Assembly: GCA_019055375.1 (NCBI GenBank)
Contig: JAHQIW010000201.1
Span: forward strand, 124,001 to 188,000
Direction of reading: 5' to 3'
DNA: 64,000 nt
Source: Parelaphostrongylus tenuis
Taxonomy: Eukaryota > Nematoda > Chromadorea > Rhabditida > Metastrongylidae
Shown: positions 44,801 to 56,800 of the stretch, piece after piece
How the letters are laid out: each line of letters opens with the position of its first letter
Position numbering within the stretch: the stretch's first letter is position 1
Program-made: the position numbers and the translations under genes
Notes under the pieces: generated by a model
Told to the model about the DNA's origin: nothing
Seen by the model: only the letters and a program-made list of their open reading frames with translations
The model's database searches: none

Positions 44801-47800
44801 CTACACCTTACCCATGATGGCGCTAATGGAAAGTTATGGTCCCATCAGTTTTTTAAGCCCAAGCCTAAGTGCGCTCTCGCAATCTCTTATTCGAAGAAAT
44901 CCATTCAAGAAACGCTTTAAAAATTGATGAGACCACGGCTCTCCACAAAAGCTACCATAACGACACCTAATGACAAACACCGTTGGGCCGTCATGTTATG
45001 GTTCGAAATAATGTCCAAGGGATACGAATCGTGTAGCAAGCTCTTGAAGATACTGTGGAGAACACAATCCAAACAGAGCGACTTCGATGATTGAACATAC
45101 CACCTCCAGCAAAAATATAATTTTGTTCGGGTCCGCCAAATCACTGAAGAGTAATCGCCTACGGTGGGTGCGAATGGACGTTCTAGTGCCGTCCGCTTGA
45201 ATCATTCGCCAATCATCCGTAAAGCACGTAACGACACAAGTGATGTATTAACTAGTTCCATGTATTGCGGATATTCTGTAGTAACAAACTACTTCTAAAA
45301 CATTGTAGTGCAAAGCGTCCATCGACTATTTCGAAGTGCTAGAAAATCGTTCTTAAGTGAAAAAGTACTAGTCTGTTCGAAAGATGAAAGTTCTCCATGA
45401 ACATTGTAACTTACGCGGTTTCCTCTCGTCGCCGTCGTAATCGGTCTGATCGTAATTCGTGTAGTCGTAATCATCGACGCTTTCTCGAGGATCTTCAATA
45501 GTGGCGCCGGAAATTCGGAAGACGAACGACCCTTCGGGATTATTGATAACCTAAACATTCTCAAATACTTTCTTTGATAAGCTGACGACATATAATTACT
45601 AGGTTTTTTTGAAAACCGATTGCTGATATTTCGAAAACATCGAATCCTTTAGAGTAGTTTTCATTTTGGAAGATTTAGTGCCGCTTGCGCGCTGCTCACT
45701 AGAGATGACCATTTCTCAACAGTCTTTTAAGATGAGTATTTAAGCCATAAAGTGGCTAGGAGAGAAATTATGAGGAGAGGCCATTACAAAGCTTTCAGAC
45801 CTTTAAGCAATCGCTGGCTATCTAGTGAGGCACGAACTCAGCCTATGGTGTTTTTCACTATCTGGAAAACTTCCACTTTGTCGTTTTCCTTGTTCAATGA
45901 TAGTCCTGCGCTGCTTCATAATGCCACCTTCCTAATCAAAGCGCCATCCATGATGATTCTTGTGCCATCGTACTATGAATTTTATAAGAACTAAGTTTTC
46001 TCGCAATGAATTCGCAGTCTTATCATTTTTCGCTTCGTTAAGTTCTTCGAATATCGACTGTGTTGACTGATTCTTCTTGAAAGAATGACAGAAGCATTGA
46101 TAGAAACTGTCAGTTGACACATGTGCTAAAATCAAGAAACGTAAACAATTCATTAACGCGTCCCCAAAACACGGTTTCACATCGTGTAATGGTGTGAAAT
46201 ACAGTCACAAGAATGGTGAGGTACGAGCTGAACTTGGAACCTGATGTTCCTGAATCGTGGGGCAACTCCAAAAAGACATAATCACTGGTGAAGTGTATGA
46301 GAAAAAATAACAACAACAACAAAATCCAAGTTCTGCTCGTACTTCAGCATATCTGTGATTACATTACACAGCGTACTCTGCTCCGCTAAAATTGAAATTG
46401 GGCGTTAATTGAAAAGTTAGCAGCCATTTAGAAAGACTTGGACAAGAAATCCGGTTAAGAGCTTCATTCAGAGATAAAAAGTTTCACTGACTTGATAGAT
46501 ACCGAGATGTGTTACACTTTCTCTAGCGCGGTCTGGATTTGATGGGAATTATCACAAAGTCCAAAGAAAATTTTAACAGGATTATAACAATGTTTAAATC
46601 CCAGTCATAAGTGTAACGCTACGAGTTGTGCAACTTCAGCAAGAATCAGCACATTTACTTCGACTCTTTCATCACATTGAAAAGAACCTCTAGCAAATCA
46701 CTTTTTCCAAAGAAACAAAACTACATCAGAGACCCTACCCGACGAGATTCTTAACGTCTGGAGTTCCCGAGTTGATATTGTTTCGGTAACGTCCGTCAGC
46801 CAACGAGAATCCACTCTGTGCATAGATTCCTTCTGATGCAGACCATGGAAGTGTAGGGTACAGAATGACTGCGTACGTCGTCATACCATCAGAAGCTAAT
46901 ACCAACTGAAAAGGTTGGGTTACTCTGTAGTTACAGATTGCAAATGTATTGTTTTTGGGTACTGCTGCACTGGAGAGTAAGCCAAAGGCAGTCAGAGATC
47001 AGATATCCAAAATTTCACGAGCAGCAAGCAAACAGTTGGTGTTTCGAAATTTAAAATTCAAGTACAAGTTAGTAAGAATTTCTGTACCTGATATGTTGCC
47101 TTGCCGTCCATTTCTTTGTTCTGCATTTCGTGCCATGTAACAATCATAGCCTGTAGTGTTGTGAACTCCGAACTGTCAGCAAACGTCTTGTGAATATGAT
47201 CAGTGAGGCGACGAATCAGATGTTGATCGGATGAAGTGGTCCTGAATGGAAATTCTCAGGATTCCCATTATTCGTTCTCAGTGCAAAGTGCATAATGTAA
47301 GCAGCATGTGCAAATAGACAAATCACCAAAACAAATCCGATATAGAAGCTAAGAACTAAGAAAAAGCAACATATTATTGCCAGTTTATATTGAAATGGTA
47401 CTTGTAACAAGATGATAAGAAAAATAAGATATTTTCCTGAATCTTGCCTATTAACCCTTTAGGGATAGTATGTACGCTTTGTAGTGAGCCGCGCGACGTC
47501 ATATCTCACTTAACTACTGTAAATGTGGCACCGCCTTATCCACAAATTTATATCAGCGCAGGCCGCAAAGAAGACAAGGGAGATTATTTGGTCAACTAAC
47601 GTTCTGAGGGAACATTATCATCGTGTAAGAGTGGAATATCTCCAAAAGGCTCCTACAGAGATAATTCTATTAGAAAAAAACGTCTATATGTTTCATATTC
47701 CGTCTAAATTTCTTATGTTTCAAATAGAAAACCTCATCGCTATGAAAGGAAGAATATTTCGAGGTGGTATATAACACTTGTTTCTTTTTCTTTTGGCGAT

Positions 47801-50800
47801 GCTTCTGAAGTCATTCTATAACTTAAGAATTGTCAATTTTCACACTAAGTTGATTTTTGGTTCGACCTTCATACTACCTTTTACTGCTTTCGAAGTGAGT
47901 TGTGACAACTTTACAGCGATATTTTGGTACTAAATAGTTGAATTCTAATCATGAGAAAATTCGTTCTACGAAAAGTTAGAACGTTTGTGAGTAAACCTCC
48001 AAAAATTTTTCATTAAAAAAACGCACATTTGTCGAATTTTCAAAGAGAGGAGTGCATGCGGGACAATGTTAGAGGTGCGACGCGACGCACACAAGGCCGA
48101 TGGCTCGATCTCGCGCCCGTGGCTCACCAAGCCGTCTATCCTTCCTGGGTCAGTAATTTGCATTAGAGTTGCCTAGGAGGACAAGCAGCACTGACTCAAT
48201 ACAGCGGTGTGCCACCGTGAAACATTTTAAATACGAAGCTAAAAATTGAAGGCGAATGCATGGGCGCATTATCAGGCTGTCAAAATGTTTGGCTCATCGA
48301 TTCAACATATCATGATACTCTTGGAGGAGTGTCTGAATTGTTCAATCTTCAGATGGTCCGGGAAGTACTATGCACAGACTAGATGTTGGCAATGGGGCAG
48401 CGACTGGCACCTAACCTAGCTACGGCCTTCATGTGCAAAGTAGACTCCAGTGATTGATCTCCGGCCATTACTCTACTGTAGGTATATAGATGATTGCTTG
48501 GTCACCTGTGCGACTCAAGGAGAGCTAGACAGATGTTTTAGATTGCTTGGTGGCCAGGCATAATAGATAAAATTCTTCCATGAGACACCAAAAGATAATT
48601 GGCTTCTTTTTCTAAACGTGCAAGTAAACTTAAGCGATAAAGGCCATATTAAAAAGTGGTACCGAAAGCCAAGTAATAAAAAAATCCTGGTTCACTATCT
48701 CTCCTCTCGTCCCTCGCACATAAAGAAGGCGTTAGTAAAGAACATGTTTCGAACAGCCGCACCGGAGAGGAGCAGAGAAGAGAATCCGAAAAGCTAGCTT
48801 GGGAAATAGCCATTGCTAATGGCTACAACTTTGTAACCCCCCGGCTTAGGTTTAAAGGAAATCACACGTCCTTGTCGAAAGTTCTAGAGAAAGTAGGGTT
48901 CCATTTATCCTCCCGTTGTGGGATAAGTACGGCTATAAAACGATGCTTGAAAAGAGCAGGCTCAGAGCATGTGATGTCAGTAGCAGAAATACCACCAAAT
49001 ATTCTTAGGTGCTAGTTAGTTCGTAATCGTTTATATGACCGCCTCTGCACAGCAAAAAACTGCCGATTGTGCCCTTACGGCAGAGACGGTGATTGCATGA
49101 GCGTAGGTTCAGTTTACCGAATCTATTGCAAAAGCGTGCGACAATAAATATATTGGCGAAACGGGTAGGCCGCTCTACGCTCGCATAGAAGAATACCTGG
49201 CTGACATGAGCCATACCAGAAGAAACACCCCGCTAGGTATACATAGAGTCCGGAAGCATGCCGGAGTGCTGATATGGAGGTCAGCATCCTTAAGCAGGTG
49301 AGGCGTTCTGGATAAACACGATCAATCTAGCTATGAACCGCAGAGAAGAATGCCTCGTAATCACTCGTGATATGAGTCAATATGTAAAACTGTTATTTTG
49401 ATGGGTGAAGTGCATTACTGCCCTATGTAATTACCGTTCCGTTGTTCTTCACCTGTTCATTCAGTGAAAGACATATAATAAAAAGCGGTGAGTATGTTAA
49501 GGGTTGACTTTGTGCTTGATGCGATCGAAATCTAGTTCTGACAATTTTCTATAAAGAAGTGATGGAAGTGTTTGACTGATTGCATTGTAAACAACTTTGA
49601 CCATCCCAGGCTCTGACGAAGACGACCTGTCGAAACCTTAGCTATTTGTGCGCGTGAATAAGGTTTGGATTCAATACCTCTTACCCCATTAAAGAAGAAA
49701 GAAAAAATCGAGCATTCCTTAGGGATTGATCAGTACTAAGATCTTCATCCTTTATCTTTTCTTTTCAATGGAAAGTAGCCAAAATATCGTACAAATTCCT
49801 ATTTTTCATTATGAACTGTGTGGTTTGGAGTCGCATTGTGTGAGATGCTATCCTACTTTCTTGCCTTTTTTTATCCAACAGAGCTTTTCTCTTAGACTAT
49901 TAATGATCATTCGATAGGTGAAGCTTTCCGTCTCGCCTAAGGGTAGAGTGCATGTTTAGAGCGTGTTGTCTATATGAATCGAAATCAGAATGTATTTTAT
50001 GCGGAACTTAAGAAGGGTGGGTATTTCCGGGTTTTCTGAATGGGTCACTCTATTATTCAGTCCCTAAGAAAGTTTTAAAGGGAAAAATGACAGGCTGGGA
50101 AAACCAGAATTCAAAGGGAGAGATTTAAAGGACTGATTGACCCTGGTTTGACACCCACCACAGCGTCCATATTGGTTGTTAGGTGTTAACTATGCCAACA
50201 AAAAACTAGCATACATGACTGTGCTGAATAAAATAAGGTTTGCAATATTTTGAAGAACTACGTTTAATCTGTAGGGTTCGAAGTTGAAATATAGAACAAG
50301 TATATTCAATAGAGTATAAAAAGCAGAATTACACAAAAAAGGTCTTTTGATTTTTTTAACCTAAAAAACTTCCCCAAAACCTCGTGCTATTGATTTGATC
50401 AACAAAGAAGTATACGAAAATAAAGACGTAAGCTTACAAAATTGAAAATGACACTACCACTAAAAGAGCCGCTGATTATTCAATGAGTCGTAGACTGGTC
50501 GAATGGCAAAAAAGCAATGGAAGGAAAGGGCAGCATTTCGAAGGCATGAACTTATGCAAGGAAGAAAAAAGCGCTTTCAAAATATGACCGTAAATTCGAT
50601 TATTTATATCTAAACAGATTTTCCAAGCAAATAAGTCGAATTACTGGCAACACACCTAAAGTAAACTTTCCCTTCGCTAGCCGGTGCGTAGTAAACGGCA
50701 ATAGCACTTTTGTTTAACCGTTGCAGCGGTTCCACTCTATCTGAACATAAAGGGTTCAAAAATAGTTTTCATTCAAGAAACTAAGCAATCTGCTTATTGA

Positions 50801-53800
50801 GCTCATAATTAGACAAAGATTGGGAAACTTAGAGAATACATCTAACTGCAGAATCGAGTTAGAATGGCGGTAGCATTTTTCTGAAGTTCAATGAAGCGAA
50901 TACTCTATGATGAGCATCAGCATTCCGCATATTAATCTCTCATTTGACCAACAATGCAGAATGACCACCGGGTTTTACGTTTTCTGGACATTTTTTGCAG
51001 TGACGAAATGTCAAGGTTCCGACCGCTACAGGCACCAGTGGATACAAATCACCATTTGTCGTCGATCTTTCTTCTGTACATTTTTCTTCAGTCAATCCAC
51101 ATTCAGGTGACAATAACTCAGTATTAGGGATGTATTCGATGCACATGTGGTCAATGGCCAGACTGAGCGTCGAGTCTACTCATCAGCATAGGAAATCTTT
51201 GATATGGTGTCAAACTTGTCTGCGATGAACCTTCCCGATCTACAAAGGCTTCGGTCCTTCCGCAGTGTGAAAGCCAAAAAGCAGTCTATTAGAGCATCCA
51301 CCAATTCCGGAAATCAATTCGGCCATACAAAAATAATAAGTTTTAGAATGACAGCCGAAAAAAATGTAAAACAGGAGATCCACAGGAATATAAGTGCGCG
51401 GAAACGAGTTAAATATAAGTGCTAGGATCATCGTAGTAGGGGGATCTATCACGTGAACTCAGATTACGTGAAGAACGGTTTTTTCATAAGTTTTGACACT
51501 GCGGCAGTAAACACCAAATTTATTAGCCAGAAGAAATTATGATTGCTTAATAACACTAAACAAAATATGTGCTATTAGCTCGAACACATTTCTGCCATTT
51601 CTCAGGCAACAAGTCAATACTGCTTTGCGCAGAATTTTCTAAGCTTTCTTTTGGTATGAAATTTGTACATACTTGCCGCATCATGGCCGCTCAACAAGGC
51701 CTTCATCGCAATTTACTGCTTTTATCTGCTTTATGAGTGCGAATTGGGGACGTGATGCACAGACCGCGTTTAGGAATGTCAACCGCGCGTAGGCTCAAGG
51801 ATTTGTGTTTAGGCGAATAGCGTTTCCGTTCCTTGCTGGGTTTCGCTATGATGTCATGACGCCATGATGCGGCAAGTATGGACAAAATTGGTACCAAAAG
51901 AAAGTTTAAAACATTCTGCACAAATCAGTGATGATTTTTTGCCTGAGAGATGACGGAAATAGCGATGGTGTATACTTTGAATTATGTTGTTAAGCAGTTC
52001 TAATTACCTCTGATTAAAACATTTGATGTTTACTGCTCTAGCGCGCACATCTATGAGAAGACCTAATAAATCCTTAAAAGCCTCCTTAAATCCTTAAATC
52101 CTTAGAGCTTTCTTAATGCAAATGACAGTGACGATTTTGGTGATGTCCGTATAATACTTAATAGTCCACTGCAACGTTAAAATGCATAACGCCAAAATAA
52201 ATTTCCAGAAATTCTATGTAATAAATGCCAAAAATGCGAAAAATGAAGTAGTCTACACAAATTACAAAATATTCCTTTCGAGATATCGGTACCTGGTAAT
52301 CTTTCACCGAATCCTACGATTCCATTTGGAGAGATGTAGATCTCGTTATAGGAGTTTTCCATGTATACCATTGGTACATCGATGGCAACAGCATGCTGGC
52401 CGGAACTAATGTCCAAAATCTAAAACCATCGAGAAATATCTTAAATTACTTACATTTCTACTTTTCTAAGCAATTATAACGTTTTCTTTCTTAGTGTATC
52501 ACTGCAACATTTGTTTTGAGGAATTATGCGAACTGTGAGAAGTTTTTTCATAAATTTTGTGTTCCTAGGCCAATGATGACTGAGATCCACTTTCATTAAC
52601 TACGCCAATGATCACATAATTCATCATTTTTTAATGAGCAGACACGTGGTTGTTGACAGCAAGATTTATTCGTTGTAACTCTGGTTGACGTTTCGGTGGT
52701 TTCACCTACTTCACAGCGTTGAAAGGTTAAATTAGGAAGCAGTATACTCGGTCATACGCGATTCTGAAAAAGGCGGAACCGGCGAAACGTCAGCAAATAT
52801 TGCGTTGATTGGATCCTGTTGCAACAACCTCTTGCCTGTGAGACCTTAATTACCGGAAAATGGTGTAGGGAATTTGAAGAAAGCACAGTATACTAAATTG
52901 TAATCTTAGACGTTGAGTACAGTTATTAAAGAACCTGTAGCGCAATGTTAGTGACTACGTTCATTGCTCGGACGCTGCCTATGAGGTGGCTTAACTCAGA
53001 ACTAAGCCCAAGGTCTCTCAATCCTTCGGTCTTAGGAAATTGGTATCATACCTTTGAGACAAGCTGACTCTTACTAAGACACTTAGAAACACTCTAGCAC
53101 GGCTATTTCGAGGTTTCCAAGAAGAGTGGACTTGAAGAACGAATGAAAAGTTTTTTTTACAACGCCTTAACGAAAGAGAAACATGTGTAATTAACAAGTG
53201 CATATTTCTCGCAGTACAAAATTCCTTCTTTAGATTATCAGTAACCGTTAGATAGCGTAATGTCTCCTGATTTTGTGCTTATTTTCTGGAAATGCGTTTA
53301 GCAGGGAAATAGGATCGAGTTTCAGATTTTTGGTAACGTTGTTTGCAGGCCATCCGACAAGGTGAGGGTCGTGGCAGTGGACGTGGCAAAGGCGGAGCGA
53401 GGCGGAACGATCCATATTTTGTTATTCAATAGGGAAGCTTTCCTCGGCTTAGAAAGAATCTCTAGATAAAACAATTGATTGAGATACTGCGAAATTTCCT
53501 CTACACATTGATGTGCTTCACGGCTTCCAGTAAATTACATGTGACAAAAATGATGGCGAAAGGCGAGTGTAAAACATAAATTTTGATCTGGGTGCAACAA
53601 CGTTATAAAAGAGTGTTATGAAAGACCGGCGGAGTGGAACTGTAGCCTCAAGTCTCAGCTTTCGAACGGTCACTAACACTCCTACGAAAAAATCTTCTCC
53701 AGTGAATGAGATCGATTTTTCATTTGCTCCTTCTTGAACTGAAAACCTTAAAACGTTTTTGACGTTGTTACAGAAGGAAAATTTCTTGTTTCAAGCACAC

Positions 53801-56800
53801 ATTTTACTCGCAAGACAAAGATCTTTCTTTAGGCTGTTAGCAATCGTTCGATAGCGCAAGATTTGGTGATTGCAATGCCGTGCTTATTTTCTGGAAAGAC
53901 CGTTTCTGTGCAGTACATCACAGGGAAATAATATTAGTTCACATACGCGAACATGTCCTTTCTGGCTATTTTGCGGGCTAGGAGGAAAGCTACACAGGGA
54001 TGTTGCTGTTTCAACAAGGTCAACATTGGACGCCTCTTCGGCGGGTCATATGTGATGTACGATTTTTGTTATTCATTCAGAAATTGTTTCTCCGCTCTGT
54101 TAGAAACATCAGATTGAACGTATGACTCTGATACTACAAGATTTCCCCTACACGTTCATATGCATTTTGCGTTTCAGGGAAGTGACAGTAAGATTGCGTG
54201 GCCGATGTAAGACATAATTTAACTTGAATTTCACAGCATTGTAAAGTAGTAATTTGAAAAGACTGCCACATACCATGCTGGTTAGAGATGTAAATGATTA
54301 CTAACACTCTTATTGAAGTTCTTGTCTAGCGAAAGAGATCGTTTTTCATCCGTTTTTCATCCTGTGCTACCAAACGGGAAGGATCTCAAGATTTTATTAT
54401 AGATATAAAATTTTTTACATTTTACTATCAAAAAAACTGCGAGCTGTTTTCCATTACATGACACGCGATAATCTGTAATCCACTAGCGATTTGCGTCCTT
54501 CTCAAAAACAACGATAATTGTGGTCGCTGTTTCTCCCACTGACCTGCACAAATTCAATTTTCAGTCACATATTCATGAGAATTTCGCAAAAAGGTCAGTC
54601 CTCGCCTAAAGTTGGACCATATGCTTCTTTTTGGACTAATTTTTTTTCACAGAAATCATCGTATATAAGGTTTTAGAAAAGTGTATTTACAAGTCATCCT
54701 AGTTGATTTTATACTAACTTGCTCACCTCTATCACTGAGCTCTCTATTTTTGCTTTCTGCGCACCTATTGTATAAGTCTTCTAGTGAGATTTTTAGATGT
54801 CAGCGCTGAATGTACGTAGCGAAAATAAAAGTCAGAAAACAATCTACTGCCGCCGATTCACATAGCGATAACCAAAGGTTCGAATCACTGAACAATTTAT
54901 AGGTTTCGCTTGATCAGAAGACCTTAAAAGCAGTTCTTCAATCAGAAAATCATGGAAACTACCGCTAAAAATAACTGAAACGTCCAAATTGAGGTTACGC
55001 AAAGGAAAGAACAACTAAAGACACTCCGCCGATCTTTGACTAGAAATTCGCACCAGTATGGCACTATGCTGTCGATCTCGTCCAAAATATCATTGATTAC
55101 ATTGCACTTTGAGTTCAATTTTCAATTGTCACAAACCTCAAACCTGCTGAATAATTATCCTAGCCAAAGCTGCGTTTGAAAACTTGGGGAATTCAACCCA
55201 TAGCTTACTTATTGAACTACAAAACACACATGTTGTAACGCGTGATTGAGCGATGAGAATTGATTGTAATTTTGATTTTTCTGCAAGCCTTTGTCAAACT
55301 GATGGTTTTTTTGGTCAGAATTCTTTCCCGAATGAAGTACTCAATACATTGTTGGATAATAGCTCAAAAATTTCGCCCTCCTTGGAACCGTTCAACTTCC
55401 TTTGTAGGAGAGCTCATCGGTGTGTTGTCACACACTGTGAGCGTTTTTGTCTTTTCGTAGTGCGTGATAACACACCGTCGAATTCTCCTTCATAGGCAGT
55501 TGAACGACTCTGAGAAAGACGAAATTTCCGAGACGTTAGTGATTGATGTTGAATGAAGAAGTACCAATCCCTTGCATGTATTAGATGAAAGAAGATCACT
55601 TCAATCGTGTGATATTCTAATATATTTGACTGTATGTCACTACGGAGATCCACGTCATAAGATGTTTGCAGATGTTGTGTGCACTAGACTTCAGTCATAG
55701 TGGGTTATGAAATTCATGGCGACATTAGACGATATTTCGATTTCGGACACACAAGTGATAGAAGAAGGAGAATGCAGCGCAGTTGTTGGAGGCGCTGAAG
55801 AAACCAGACGGGATCGGTCGGTGATTCAAGCCCGCATCGCTTGCTCAGCAATCCACCTCTTCCTTGTCAATCTACGTTCTGGAATCGGTAAATTGGTGCT
55901 GAACGTTACTGGAAGGACAAAACTATCGACCTGAAACATCGGTGGGTCAGTACTGGTCACTGAATGAGGCTCGAGAAAATCTAATGAGTTCTCAATTCAG
56001 CATTAAAAGTCTGATCTCTCCATCTCATGGATGATAAAGCATTTTTTCAAATCTTTAGTTGCTTGCATGATGGATAGTTAGCCTTGCTTTCTTGGTCATA
56101 TTGTCCACTCCTGCCGATTACTCATGATGCTTTCGCACTCCTCTCGCACTTTGTCATAACAGCATGCTACTAGAATATCTTGATCAGAAACAAGATCAAA
56201 TAAAAGCGGGCTAATCTAATGGTAAATGAACAAACAACAACTGCAAGCTTGTTGGGATGACTTTGGACTAAAATTAAGATTCGTCTGCTGATAAGCACTG
56301 TGCGAGAAGTTTCCTACGTTTGTTACACACCTACGTTCCCTATCCGGAGCATATTACAAATCGATCATGCAGACGTGTAGTTGTTATGTCTTTTCATGAG
56401 AAAATCTATTATATTGTGCATACTACAGCTTTTTATGTATATTATAGCCACAATTCCAATGCATCTTCAATTCTAGTCTATAAAGACCTTCAGATTATCA
56501 CATTCCTATATAATTTCACTTCATGAACACATTCAATTCCCATATGACCCCATAAAAACCACGATTTCCGGATAAAGTTATGCAACGTCGTGGAATTCGC
56601 TACAGAAGTAAAATCGTTTTAAATAGGATTGCGAGAGGAGCGCTGTGGCGTGAAATTGAGGCACGTCATGCTTGGACAGACACGACATAATCAGATTTTG
56701 AAACAGGAATTACGTAACAAAGTACTGGACATTAGAACGTCACTGTTCAACTATTTAATCCAAAAATAGTTGAATCTTTTCAATAAATCACAAGTGAAAT

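Noticed and set aside
45295..45591. 98-codon minus frame over nidogen exon 6
   Set aside because: It is a different frame from the NIDO-encoding one and gives no domain; the correct frame ends at 45415 with a GTAAGT donor.
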